From Siphonodentalium dalli (taxonomy: Eukaryota > Mollusca > Scaphopoda > Gadilida > Siphonodentaliidae), in contig CP136063.1 in the NCBI GenBank assembly GCA_032622095.1, positions 208,183,934 through 208,247,933 on the forward strand: 64,000 nucleotides of DNA, read 5' to 3'. Every line of letters starts with the position of its first letter. Position 1 is the stretch's first letter. Both the position numbers and the translations under genes were made by a program. The notes beneath the pieces are model-generated. The model was given only the letters and a program-made list of their open reading frames with translations, searched no databases and was not told the DNA's origin. Of this stretch, positions 36,539 through 49,000 are shown one piece after another.

Positions 36539-38384
36539 TTAAACTACCGCCATGTGACTACGCAACCAAAAAAAAACGTGTTTCCACATTTGCGTGGTAG
36601 TATTTAACAACACGCGTCGCAAACGACAATATAGTTATATAATCTTGTTTAATTTGCCAGTTGAGTATTAACATAAAACACTTAGGTGCACCCACTGTCC
36701 GCTTTGACACAATAACATGATCACTGATACGAGTTCGATAGCACAAAATTATTACATCGTGCCATGAACACAATAATATGAGGTTCTGGCGCCAGATACA
36801 ACTTTCAAAAGGAGAAGTTTCAACGCATTTGAATTTTGTCAGGCTAAACATTCCAATTTTCGTTGCTGATAAACTATGGAGGGTTATTAGGGTCACAATC
36901 CTAACTTCACATTTTAATTCTAACTTAACATTTTAATTCTTACTTAATATTTTAATTCTAACTTAACATTTTAATTCTTATATTTTAATTCTAACTTTAC
37001 ATTTTAATTCTAACTTAACATTTTAATTCTTATATTTCAATTCTAACTTAATATTTTAATTCTAACTTGATATTTTAATTATAACTTCATATTTTAATTC
37101 TTACTTAATACTTTAATTCTTATATTTTAATTGTAACTCTAACTTTATATTTCAATTCTTACTTAATAGTTTTATTTTAATATTTTAAATCTACTACAAA
37201 AAAGGTCTAATGTTGGAATTAAAATATTATATTTAAAAAGTTGAAATTGAAATGAGCATAAAACGGATCTCAGAATTGAAAGGCAAAAATTAAAACAAAC
37301 ATAAAATGGTTCTGGAAGTTGCAATTGTGACCCTAATAACGCGCCTGCACTTCTATAACAATTCTAACGAAAGGCGTTGCTGCGATCGGACGTCGGGACA
37401 TGACAATCTGCGGGATGGATGGAATATGGAATAGAACGACAATCTGCGGAACAGAATTTCAAATTGCGTGGAACGGCCGATATCTCGAGGAATACAGCAC
37501 TTAGAGGGCACCATTTGGTGTCTAACAAAAGGCCCACATTCGCCCTATCCACACATATTAACCCCGCCACTGATCGGACACCAGAAGTTGCATTATTTGA
37601 TCGACAACTGACCTAACATGAACTTGTCGAAATCAAGGCCGTGGAACAGCTGTAGAAATGCATTTTTACAGCGATAACGTTATGCCCACAAGCAAACTTG
37701 GTATTAAAATGAAGATTATCATCTATTGCACAACAAAAATCTATTAATTCGAGCGAAGCTGCGATTTATGCACACATGGAGACCGATTAACCCACCCATG
37801 CGAAGGTGCTACGAAACACGAAAACCTGCGTTCGACATCAATGTTTAGAATTGAGATGAAAACAGCTAAAAATAGACTCGATGTTTACAATAACAGGATC
37901 GATTTCAGCTGATATATTCCATATAATGGGGCGTATAGTATATCAAAATGTTGGATTAGACACAGGGAATGTAATTTTGTCCAAATGGGTCGACTACGCA
38001 GTGAAATTGTTGCAGAAATTCGCTCCAAGAAATAGCGTTACTTTTTCTCGTAAAAAATAGAATGGCCAACTGAAGCCGTTTTATCGTTCCAACTAAGCCT
38101 GTTCTTAGCAGCACTTCATCCACAACATACGAATATACACCATATATTAGAAAACGTATCAAATGTCATTTTTTTAAGGGCTTTGCGCTCTTCATTTGTT
38201 ATAATTCGAACATATTTTTTATTTCAGTTGTGACTAAAAGCTCAGATGCCGGAAGCCGGTGTCCGGTGATTACAAGCCAAGTTACAAAATAGATTAACTG
38301 GGTTGAACGCATGAATATGTCAATGGTCAGACTGTTCGAAAGAATATTCAAATCAAATAGTGTTCATAAAACCTCCACCGCGTA

Positions 38385-38960
38385 TGACCGGCCGATAATA
38401 TGTTCATATGAGAATCTCCCACACGTATGACCGGCGGGTAATATGAGAACCTTCCCCACATATGAGAATCTCCCTCGCGTATGACCGGCTAATAATATGA
38501 ACGCGGTGGAGGTTCTCATATTATCTGCCGATCATACGCGGGGGAGGTTCTCAACTTCGCATATGAACATAGTATCTGCCGGTGGCCGGTCATATGCGGT
38601 GGAGGTTCATATCATCCGCCGGTCATACGTGAGGGAGGTTCTCATAGTATCCACCAGTCATACGCGGGGGAGGTTCTCATATGAGAACCTCACCCGTGTT
38701 TGACCGGCGTATAATATGAGAACCTCCCTCACGTATGACCGGCGAATAATATAAACCTCCACCGTGTATGACCAGCAGATAATATGTTTATATGAGAACC
38801 TCCCCCGTATGACCGGAGGATAATATGAGAACCTCCCCGCAGATGACCGCGGATAATATGAGAACCTCCACCGCGTATGACCGGCGGATATGTTCATATG
38901 AGAACCTCCCCCGCGTATTACCGTCAGATAATATGAGAACCTCCACCGCGTATGACCGGC
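38385..38960. repeat. Minisatellite in foldback loop, about 35-40-bp units
   Basis: Units of the type CGCGTATGACCGGCGGATAA and TATGAGAACCTCC occur in both orientations, switching near 38480-38690, so the loop itself can fold. The short ORFs rich in RFSY are artefacts. Confidence 0.85.
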
Positions 38961-40235
38961 TGACACATAAGTTTTTAAGTCTATAAACACTATTTGATTT
39001 GAATATTCTTTCAAACAGTCTGACCATTGACATATTCATGCGTTCAACCCAGTTAATCTATTTTGTAACTTGGCTTGTAATCGCCGAACACCGGCTTCCG
39101 GCATCTGGGCTTTTAGTCACAACTGAAATAAAAAATATGTGCGAATTATAACAAATGAAGAGCGCAAATCCCTTCAAAAAATCACGTTCGATACGTCTTC
39201 TGATACATGGTGTATATTTGTATATTGTGGATGAAGTGCTGCTAAGAACAGACTTAGTTGGAACGATAAAACGGCGCGTGTTTGCGTGTTTGCCATTACA
39301 GTATTCGTATTAAAACAGCTATATTGTGGCTAAAAACGAATGCGCAGTATTCCACTGCGTCATTTGGTACCTAACACTTGTTGTTTGCTAGCATATTCAT
39401 CGAGAAATATAAATTCTATAACATTGATGTCGAACGCAGTTTTTCGTGTTTCGTGGCACCTTCGCATGGGTGGGTTAATCGGTCTCTATGTATGCATAAA
39501 TCGCAGCTTCGCTCGAATTAATAGATTTTTGTTGTGCAATAGATGATAATCTTCATTTTAATACCAAGTTTGCTTGTGGGCATAACGTTATCGCTGTAAA
39601 AATGCATTTCTACAGCTGTTCCACGGCCTTGATTTCGACAAGTTCATATTAGATCAGTTGTCGATCAAATAATGCAACTTCTGGTGTCCGGTCAGTGGCG
39701 GGGTTAATATATGTGGCTAGGGCGAATATCGGCCTTTCATTAGACACCAAACGGAGCCCTCTACGTGCTGTATTCCTCGAGATATCGGCCGTTCCACGCA
39801 ATTTGACATTCTGTTCCGCAGATTGTCGTTCTATTCCATAGTCCATCCCATCCCGCAGATTGTCATGTCCCGCCGTCCGATCGCAGCGACGCCTTTCGTT
39901 AGAATTGTTATAGAAGTGCAGGCGCGTTATTAGGGTCACAATTACAACTTCCAGAATCCATTTTATGTTTGTTTTAATTTTTGCCTTTCAATTCTGAGAT
40001 CCGTGTTATGCTCATTTCAATTTCAACTTTTTAAATATAATATTTTAATTCCAACATTAGACCTTTTTTGTAGTAGATTTAAAATATTAAAATAAAACTA
40101 TTAAGTAAGAATTGAAATATAAAGTTAGAGTTATAATTAAAATATAAGAATTAAAATATTAAGTAAGAATTAAAATATGAAGTTATAATTAAAATATCAA
40201 GTTAGAATTAAAATGTTAAGTTAGAATTAAAATAA

Positions 40236-41872
40236 TATGATCATGTACGTAAACGTAATTTGCGCCCGCTTGTTTCTGTTCATGGAATTATCGGATGAAT
40301 TGTTATCTGTATAGAAGGATTTGATGATAAACCCTAAGGGTGGATACACACATGCATTTATCTCTGTAATTATCGTGTATTTGGCGTTTTACATGGATCA
40401 TACAGACGATGTAATATGTGTCCACTGACAACCGAATCATTGCCTACGTGTTGAACGCACTGATTTCTAGTTATAATTAAGTCGGAATGTAGATAAGCCG
40501 TTATCGTGGACCGAGTCGCCAGGCCACTTAAACTAATTGTTCGTGTGATAACCCATGTGGTAGACTTTCTATTTAAATAATTACCAGTCCTCTCTTATTT
40601 ATAGCAGTGGTGGATTAGGATTTCCCCGACGCATGCAGGGGCTATATATGACCCCGAAAGCTACCAGGCGGGGGTGGCTAACTCTGAGCTATTTAAGTAA
40701 AACATATCATATTGTACATTCTTGCCCAGATTATTCCGACCGATACATTCAACTAAGTCCCTTGGCGATTTGAAGCTTTCGAGACCCCACACAAACAAGC
40801 ATCATGGTTGAAAATGTTCTACATCAAGCCTGTAGGCTATGGCTTCTGGTGTTCGTGCATTAATAAAATGCCAGATATCACACAGAATTGACTAATTTCC
40901 GCATCCGTAAGAGAAAACATGTTTTGGACTGGCCTTAAATGTACTGATAGAAGACAATTTGACTACGCTTAGCACTACTCACTTGTCTGGCCTGTTAACA
41001 ATGAACCGTTCGCGCGCAGGTGATATATGTTGTCAATTATTGGAAATTACATGCATGTGTGTATCCACCCTTATAATGGGACACAAGAAAATGATATATA
41101 CAATGTATGTAAATAATCACATATAGCGTAAATGTGGATATTTAGCCTGCCATGTAATACGAGTCTCAGCTGTCTGGCCATCGACGCAGTCCTGTCTGGA
41201 ATTTTGCGCGCCGGTGTAGGTAGTGACGTCACGATGTACGTCTTGATGTCATGACGCCTGTACTGGTTTCCCAAGAAGCAATCTTAAAATGACTCTGCGA
41301 TCTTTCAATCGGAACTTAAAGTTTCCGTTTGTCGGCCTTGAACTTTGAGAATATTTCATCAATCTTTTAGGTGGAAATACCGTTAGAAAATTGAAGATAA
41401 TATGTAAACGGCCAGCAAGGTCGCTAGATTCCTCTTTATGGGTAAATATTTTTAACAATTTTATGAAATATGTAAACAAAACTTTTTCATGCAATTTAAC
41501 TTTTGTTCAATTTACAGAGCTTTTGTTCAATTTACATTCACTTTTTGAAAATATATTTGGCTTTAGGAGCATGATGTTCCTACATATGATGAAGTATAGC
41601 TAACAGTTCCTAGATCAAAGTTTTTAATTTTTGCCCTGGAGCATTTTGCCCAATTACACATTTCGAGGTGGCATTAATCAAAACAAAATGGCGGCCGTCG
41701 CCAACAATCATTTTTGGACTCCGCTGACCTTTGAATTATGAATAAATTATTCTACTTTAGGTAATTTAATCTACTTTTAGAGTGGCTGAAAAAGTCGATT
41801 AGTATATCTCATATTCGCATACGTATACCCTAGGTCGCTTCGCTTCCGCGGCTTCGCCGCGGGAGAGCGGGC
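40236..41872. mobile_element. Insertion inside the right arm of the foldback
   Basis: Comparison of the two foldback arms shows extra sequence of about 1.64 kb here, between GTTAGAATTAAAAT and TATTAAGTAAGAATT. The right end has a GC-rich hairpin (CCGCGGCTTCGCCGCGG) about 12 bases from the junction, and the left end carries GCGCCCGC, complementary to GCGGGCGC at the right junction. The type is unknown. Short ORFs only. Confidence 0.6.
40337..41073. mobile_element. Nested small inverted-repeat element
   Basis: AAGGGTGGATACACACATGC near 40337 is repeated in inverse at about 41050-41073 (GCATGTGTGTATCCACCCTT). TA lies outside each end, consistent with a TA duplication. The interior has no recognisable ORF. 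Confidence 0.55.
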
Positions 41873-42021
41873 GCTATTAAGTAAGAATTAAAATGTTAAG
41901 TTAGAATTAAAATATAAGAATTAAAATGTTAAGTTAGAATTAAAATATAAAAATTAAAATGTTAAGTTAGAATTAAAATGTGAAGTTAGGATTGTGACCC
42001 TAATAACCCTCCATAATAAAC

Positions 42022-44610
42022 AGCGTTCATGCGCTAATTTCCCCAAAAGAACAGTGTATAACAAGAAAACCATAGTCAGAAATGGTAACGCGCTCAAGAT
42101 CATATATTATATACCCATGATTGTAATTATAGAATATTTTTCATTTCCGTTATTTGTAATTGGCATAGCTTATCACAAACCAAAAATCAACATTATTGAC
42201 ATAATGTAAACGCCAATAAACGAAATTGAAATTCTCAACTACACCTTTTACCGGGCTCGGCCTCGGGGTCACACAACAACTCGGCCTCGGTGTCGCACTA
42301 CAACTTTTAATGTGTCCCAATAATTAACATTATATAAATAGAACACCCAGCGCTATATGGCAGCGCCCAGGCGAAACAGGAATTTCTACATTAGTATACA
42401 CGCGGCGCGCGTAATAAAGATTGTTCTCAATTATGATTCTGTGCAACGTAAAACTGGTGGATGCTTGTGTGGATTTCGCGATGCCTGTACGTGTCATACA
42501 ATGTGTACTATTAGTAACGATTTGTGGCGATTACAAGTGTCCTGCTAAACTTAAAATTATACCATATATAGCATAAGAAGGTTTGACTAATATGGTATCA
42601 AATCGGACACCGTGCCGTGGCTCTTTGCATTTCCAGATGAACTGACATGCTGCCATGCTGAAGCCCCAGCACCAAGTACATGTGTATTACCTGTCTTTGG
42701 CCTATGTTATGTGTCACGAAAGGTAAGGAAAGTAGATGCATGCCAACGTGGCAACAGAGTGGTTTAGGATGTGTATCATCCCCAACCTTTGGTCAAAACC
42801 AGTTTAAAATATCGTGCCTGACACAACATTATATGGACAGTGCAGATTAAATAATCAGTAATTGGTTTGACAGTTTGATCTTCCAACCAATATTTAGTGT
42901 GAATTTTGTTTTAACCCTTTACCTACTGAACAGTTACAAAGATGTACATTGGACCGGTATGTTGTTCAAGTAATAAAAGCAGACAACAGACATCCGAATT
43001 AGATAACTCAAGAGCAGAATGATTCATATGCATTGGAGGTAAATGTCCAGATAATCAGTTCAACATATGGTCGTTTGTTGAACTTATTATCTGAGCTGTT
43101 CGTCGATAAGTATTTAGTATCAAAAGCGCTAAACCAAAAGTCGAATATTTTTCTTATTGCTGTCACAGATTCGGACTGATATGGCCATCGGTTAATTTGG
43201 TTCACGTGTATCCAATTAGAAATTGCAAACTGGACACAACACTCCAACAACCTTGTAATGAAAGTTGAATCGCTTATCAACTGGGAAATGTACCTGTGCA
43301 TACAGTACCAGCCACACAGAACCTGAGATTGTACTGTTTTAAGTCAACTGCTGATGGCAGTGGGCCCAAATAAAGAAACAAACTCGAATTAAGGAAAATA
43401 TCAATGTTTATACTAGACGTCGGCCGATTTTCGCACATAACATCTTGTCCTGTTCACAAACAAACCGAAATCAGACAATGTTAACATTATCCAGCAAACA
43501 GTTGTGTATTTCGTACAAAATTTTGTCATTTATTGATGAAACATACGACTTCGTCAGTTCTTTAACCTGAAATAACACTAACTTACGCCGAATGTAACTA
43601 TTAGGAGGACACAAAATGTGTGTTCGTACACGAGAACGAAGCAGGCTCCAAATAAAATATGTAAGCGAGGTGTTATGGCGTGTTTTTCCTGTTGTTATAC
43701 GGTATATGTTCACTATAAAAAAAGAAAGACAGTCAGTCATGACTATATCACCCATAACAATATGCATGTGCATTCTATTAATATCATTTATATTTGTAAT
43801 TGCACTTTCCATGCATGTGTGCATGTATATTGTAAAAACATTATCCTATCCTATACAACCAAATGGAATTGGATTCGAGGCGGCCATGTTTTTATCAATG
43901 TGTTAATTTAGCGTGCACCACGTAATGGCCGCATCCAATCAGCTTGTGCAAACACTTTGGTTCACTGGAGTGCTAAACGCATCTCTATGTTCACATGCCA
44001 TATGTCCATATAATACCATTGGGATTATTGGAAGTTACCACAGTATAGGCACTAAAGAGTTTACAGGCACTATAGAGTACCTAAATGGATTGTTTTATTT
44101 AAGATTGCATAGTATTTCAAATGTTTCCAATGGTAAAACGTGTGCCTCACGGTAACCATATGTATGACCTATAAGCCAAGTCCATAAAACGGTCAATTAA
44201 AATTCATAAACTAGTTAAATCGTGCCCTGCTCCATTATGTATGCCCACGATCGGGTATATTAGGCATGCTACACTATATGGCACATAATTGAAGGTCAAA
44301 ACATGACCCTGCATTCGATTATGGCCTGTTGTGAACAATATAGTTATTACGGTCAAAGTGGCTATTGGCACCGTTTCCGGCTTAATACGATAACATTCCG
44401 GCATAGCCATTGTGTCGCACCGCGTTGGTCTTGTAAGGTTGGCACAACCATATCACTTCCTATAGTATAGTGGTCGATTAATGTATTCCTTGTGACCAGT
44501 CTCATAGCTAACGATCTTATCTAGGTAAAGGTCACTGTGACAGGGAAGATAAAACTCTGAGTAGAGTATTAGCTTGAGCATTGTGATATTCCATTGAACA
44601 AGCTCTTGTG
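42022..44610. other. No supported gene
   Basis: Short ORFs only. The overlapping frames at 43471-43911 are on both strands and show no domain. A minus-strand GTAAGT-like donor at about 43585 has no plausible exon behind it. Confidence 0.4.
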
Positions 44611-44842
44611 GTAACTCTCAAGCAGGTGTGTCTGTTGAATGTCAGAACTCTACAGAAGCTGAGTGTCTGACACAGATAAAATACGACGCACGAGGTTGTT
44701 CCCACAACATCACCCAAAAATCTAATATAACTCTCAAGCAGGTGTGTCTGATGTATGTCAGAACTCTACAGAAGCTGGGTGGCTGACACAGGGAGTATAC
44801 CCCGCACGAAGTTGTTCCCACAACATCACCCAAAAATCAGAA
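44611..44842. repeat. Tandem duplication, 116-bp unit, 2 copies
   Basis: AACTCTCAAGCAGGTGTGTC, TGTCAGAACTCTACAGAAGC and GTTGTTCCCACAACATCACC occur in the same order in both units, which start at 44615 and 44731. The duplicated minus-strand ORFs starting MGDVVGTTSC come from this repeat. Confidence 0.88.
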
Positions 44843-45004
44843 AAAATTCAAACACATCAAGCATGGACTTGGCTATAGATGGTCGTCCTACCCTCTTACA
44901 TACATGTATGATACTTCTTACATGTCAATGTGCATATGTTAGCTTTGTATCATCTTGTTTTTTCTTCGTCATGTTAAAACTATAGGTATATATAAAATAG
45001 TAGA

Positions 45005-45120
45005 ATGTGTCCGTCTGTCTGTCTGCCTGATCGGATTGTTCTCCCAGACTACTGGTCCGATTTCAACCAAATTTGGTGTGGTGACTCGGGGTACCCTGGT
45101 GGAGGTTATAAGTTCGTTCG
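45005..45120. repeat. GTCTGTCTGTC / CCGATTTCAACCAAATTTGG repeat
   Basis: TCCGTCTGTCTGTCTGCCTG, CCCAGACTACTGGTCCG and ATTTCAACCAAATTTGGTG have the look of a common interspersed repeat. A more diverged relative may be at 61550-61760 (GTCTGTCTATAAC, CAAAATTCAGGCCGATTGG). Confidence 0.4.
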
Positions 45121-45189
45121 TTTTTCAAAATGTTGATCTAAAAAAATTAATTAAATAAAGAAAAAAACCACACAAATTAAAATATTCTC

Positions 45190-45412
45190 ACTATGGGCCT
45201 ATTTCAGAATCAAATAAATGTGAACCTATGTGCACACCAGGTGTACGCTCTTTGTACATGTGCTTGCACTGTGGCCCGCGTCATCCAACAGAATAACGGT
45301 ATAAGTCCGCTATGGGCTTGGCTTATTTCAGAATATAATAAGTCGATTGTGAACCTACATGTATGTGAACATTTAGGTCCACATATGAGCCTGTTTCAGC
45401 TAGTTATATAGT
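45190..45412. repeat. Dispersed repeat, copy 2 (partner at 20570-20885)
   Basis: Shares CGCTCTTTGTACATGTGC, CACTGTGGCCCGCG, CAGAATAACGGTATAAG and CATTTAGGTCCACATATGA with the intronic copy in the same order. Confidence 0.6.
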
Positions 45413-45599
45413 TATATAATTATATAAAATGATTGTAATCCGTAATAGCTATTGTTTGTAGCTTGTCCTTGTCCATTTTGTATTATGCTTAAATGAAAAT
45501 AAAATATGGTTAAAGTAACGTAGGGTGTCCATATTTTTATCTTGCAATTACCGAAACATGCAATTGCAATGAAACAGCCCAAAATTCCCAAGTCCGATC

Positions 45600-45725
45600 A
45601 ATACTGTGTACACCCCTTTGGGTTGGCAAGTTTCAACTGGTACCTCTCAAGCTTTCCAACTGTAGGGAATTTCCAACCTGATATTCCACCCCCTTCCATT
45701 CGCAATGGTTGGAAATTGTCCCGAT
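45600..45725 (+). repeat. Dispersed TTGGAAATTTCCAAC repeat
   Basis: AACTGGTACCTCTCAAGC, TTTCCAACTGTAGGGAATTT, CCAACC and CCACCCCC match the minus strand of 9900-10145. Confidence 0.55.
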
Positions 45726-45962
45726 AGCCATTTTAGTCATAATCCATTTAGATTAACGTCATTTGATAAATACTAGATAAGAACATCCAACTACCAGAAA
45801 AAGTTCGACCTATTTTGGTCCGAACTGTCCCAAGTGGTATTGCGTCGGGCATGACATTCCGACTGCTGAAAATGTCCGTAACAGCCAAGGTTCTTATCAG
45901 CCATATTCCGTATCGGCCGCATGCCATTGCAATTCAGCATGTGGTACAATTGTTCTCAGATA

Positions 45963-46050
45963 CAGTAATGCCCTAGATAATCGACTCCTTAACCACAGCA
46001 GAATTATGTGTAATTTTTCTGCTGTGGTTAAGGAGTCGATTATTTAGGGA
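45963..46050. mobile_element. TA-type palindromic MITE, truncated copy
   Basis: It starts TA then CAGTAATGCCCTAGATAATC and continues GACTCCTTAACCACAGCA. The inverse arm follows after a shortened centre and stops at TATTTAGGGA, losing the last bases of the right end. Same family as 52857-53069. Confidence 0.78.
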
Positions 46051-46081
46051 CCGGGGCACGATTATTTCTAAAGTTCTACTA

Positions 46082-49000
46082 GTCCGAGAGCCCATACGGT
46101 TTTATTGTCGTCACTCTGACCAAAAGACCCACTCTGCTCATTTTGTGGCAAATTATATGTAGTTTACGGAAACCAATTTCTTGCGAGTGGGAAACGCGGC
46201 GTTTGGGAGATATTTAACATAGAATGATGCCTGGTGAGAGCGAAAAATGTTACTTAAGTGTTGGGGGAGGGTTAGTAATTACGAATGTATGCAACATATG
46301 TAATGTCAGCTAACACGTTATATATACACCATTGTGTCGGCAATAAGTCATTCTATCTAGTGAATAAACACAGAATTAGAATTTCAGCCACTGACCTCGA
46401 GTACGAGAGGTCAAAGGTCAAATATATTTTGAAACGCCATTTTTTTTAAATGTCAAATTGGAAAGTTAGCTTAAGAAATTTTATAATCATCTGTTGGAAT
46501 CCGTTCTAGTATAATTTTGAACTTTACTGTATACCAGATTCGGATAAGTGGAAAGAAAATTAACACAGCCGCAATTGCAACCATTCAAGATGTCAGCCAA
46601 AATGTGTGCCGAAATAGCCAAAAACAGTAAAAATTCATAAGGTATCTTTGATCGCCGTTATAGTAAAGATGATGTCACATGCGGTCATGTTGTCCGTTCG
46701 ATACGTTATGGTAATATACAACCCTTACAAATTAGCCAAAAATCCGACACAAAAATCCAATATGGCGGCCACGATGGCCGCCGAAATGTGAAAAATTGCT
46801 AATTTTTTTGACATTCCACCACCTTTCGTTTGTCTCTGTTGGAAAATATTGGCTTTTTGACGCGATTTTATACATTTATCGTATAGAAGAATCATTGGCA
46901 AACACATGGGGATAATAATATACATTCCTTGCTGGAAAGTTTTGTCCGATATCACGTTTTCCCAAATGCCGGTATAATTCGGTCAAAGCCAAAACGACGC
47001 TAATAACGCAATGACTGTTTCGAATCAATGAATGTTATTGCTATCACAACAAAACCCACGCGTAATATGTGCAGGAGATACTCGAGCTAGGATTCCTCAT
47101 ATACCCGAGTAGAGAAATATTTACCCAAATCCAAGATGGCGGCTAAAATGGCCACCAGAAATAGAAATATTGCCGAGTATCGCTGATTTTAACATCAGTG
47201 ACAGTTATTGTCACGACAACTCCACACCTGCTTACTATTGTGAGTTGGGTACACTGAGTCGAAGAACTGTGCTTATATTTCATCCAAATAAAAGTTGCCC
47301 AAAATTCAAAATGGCGCCCACAATGATGGACATATTTAGAAAATCACAGAAAATCTCTCATATTCACATCATTGGGCATTATTGTCGAGACAACTCTACC
47401 CATGCTTACAGCCGAGTTGGAAATACTGTGATAAAGTAATTATCTTGGATTTGATGAAGGATTTTTTTTCCAAATCGAAGATGGCGGCCAAAATGGCGTC
47501 CGAGATTTGAAAACAAGCTTACATTCCTTTACTTTCATACTATGTGCGTCATTGTTGTGAGAATTCTACACACACTTAATATTCATATGGAAAATTGATA
47601 TGAAGTATCTATTTGAGTTTGGCCAACTCTCGCAATCAAGATTACTGCCAAACTGGTGGCCAGAAATTGAAGAAAGTCGAAATTATCACACACAAATTTC
47701 AAGTTTTCGTCATAATATCAATATGTATGGATTGAACGAAACGGTACATAATCCAACTATTAGTTCCAACATAGGTCGTCGCCTTCTGGAAGGATGAAAA
47801 CCCACAATACATATGCCGGTGTCAAGCTCACGCGTTTGTCTCGAAAGATGGGAATTCTTATCCTTATTCTTGACGAGCTTCATTCGTGGTAGCTTATGGT
47901 GTAATTCAGACACTACATATGGGGTCTGATCGTCATATTGTGTGATAAACTAGAAAGTTATGCGGTCGATGCGTATAATAGCTTTCAGAAGGGCGTCTCT
48001 ATCTGCGTATTCAGATTCAGATTTGGTAACTTAATGTGGTTAACAAAATGGTGATCTACCCATCCAGCCACTTCTCAATATATGGTTAATTAATTCACAT
48101 ATTCACATAATGACGTAGTCGGATATCTTCTGTATATGGCTTCGAATTTCTGAAAGCCTAACATTTGACGGGTGCCTTTCTGCTAAGGCGTAGAAGACCA
48201 TAATGCATACTATACTTTCACTTCTTGACCGTCATCATAAGAACAGTCCTTGTGGCTTCCAGCAATCGTATCACCATACAGATCCAAGCAGATAATAACA
48301 ATACACAGTCATGGTGGCGTCCAACAATCGTCTCACCGTACATATCCAAGCAGATAATAACAATACACACGGTGCTAGTTTGTGGGCAAGTGCCATGATA
48401 ATGGAAATGAAATTGGACCATGACTGCACTGCCCCTTCTTTGGGTATGTTTTAGATTTAGACATGATCTCATGTAGCTTTGCTTCCCTTATATGCTAAGA
48501 TTGTATCTTCCAATCCGTTTGGAAGCCGTTCTTAATCAATTAGACCAGGCTTGTACCATTGGCTACTACTATATAAGCCCCACCCAGAATGGGATGTAGT
48601 CTTGAGGACGATGCATTTGGTAGTTGATGTCATACTCACGATGTGTGATGGTCGGTGTGGTTCAAGAAAGTGCAATGCCATCACCACAATAGTGGAAATG
48701 TTAACTCGAAAAACATCTAGGGGATTGTTGAGACATTGCATTAAGTTTAACCTACGTTGGATACAACAATTTATTTCTTGGTAACATCGCCATTCACAGC
48801 CATTGTCCTGCATGAGACATATTAACTACTATATTCTAAAGTTATATACTATAAAGCTATATGAACATAAAGGTCAAGTTCACCAATGTCATCATCCATT
48901 CCCATCGATCTATAAATTGTTCTCACAAATGCATCACAGTTCCTTGGAAAATACCGCCTATATACTGACACTAGTCTTGAGAGAGGATAACAACAACGCA

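Larger units (their letters stand above)
36875..42015. mobile_element. Foldback element with long arms and 6-bp target duplication
   Basis: ATAAAC is directly repeated at 36869-36874 and 42016-42021, just outside inverted termini TATGGAGGGTTATTAGGGTC. The ends carry tandem ATTTTAATTCTAACTTAAC units (36905-37190 and, inverted, 40085-40235 plus 41873-41985). The inner arms 37190-38340 and 39000-40085 are long inverted copies around a minisatellite. The right arm is broken by an insertion at about 40236-41872. GTGACCCTAATAAC recurs at 37327 and, inverted, at 39933. No transposase was recognised. Confidence 0.85.

Noticed and set aside
38385-38960. CRISPR-like direct repeats
   Set aside because: Units are contiguous, diverged and present in both orientations, with no unique spacers; this is a minisatellite in a foldback loop.
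43471-43824. Possible first exon of the phosphodiesterase gene ending at a GTAAGT donor near 43585
   Set aside because: The phase would fit, but the peptide has no similarity to the family and the frame overlaps plus-strand ORFs of equal length.
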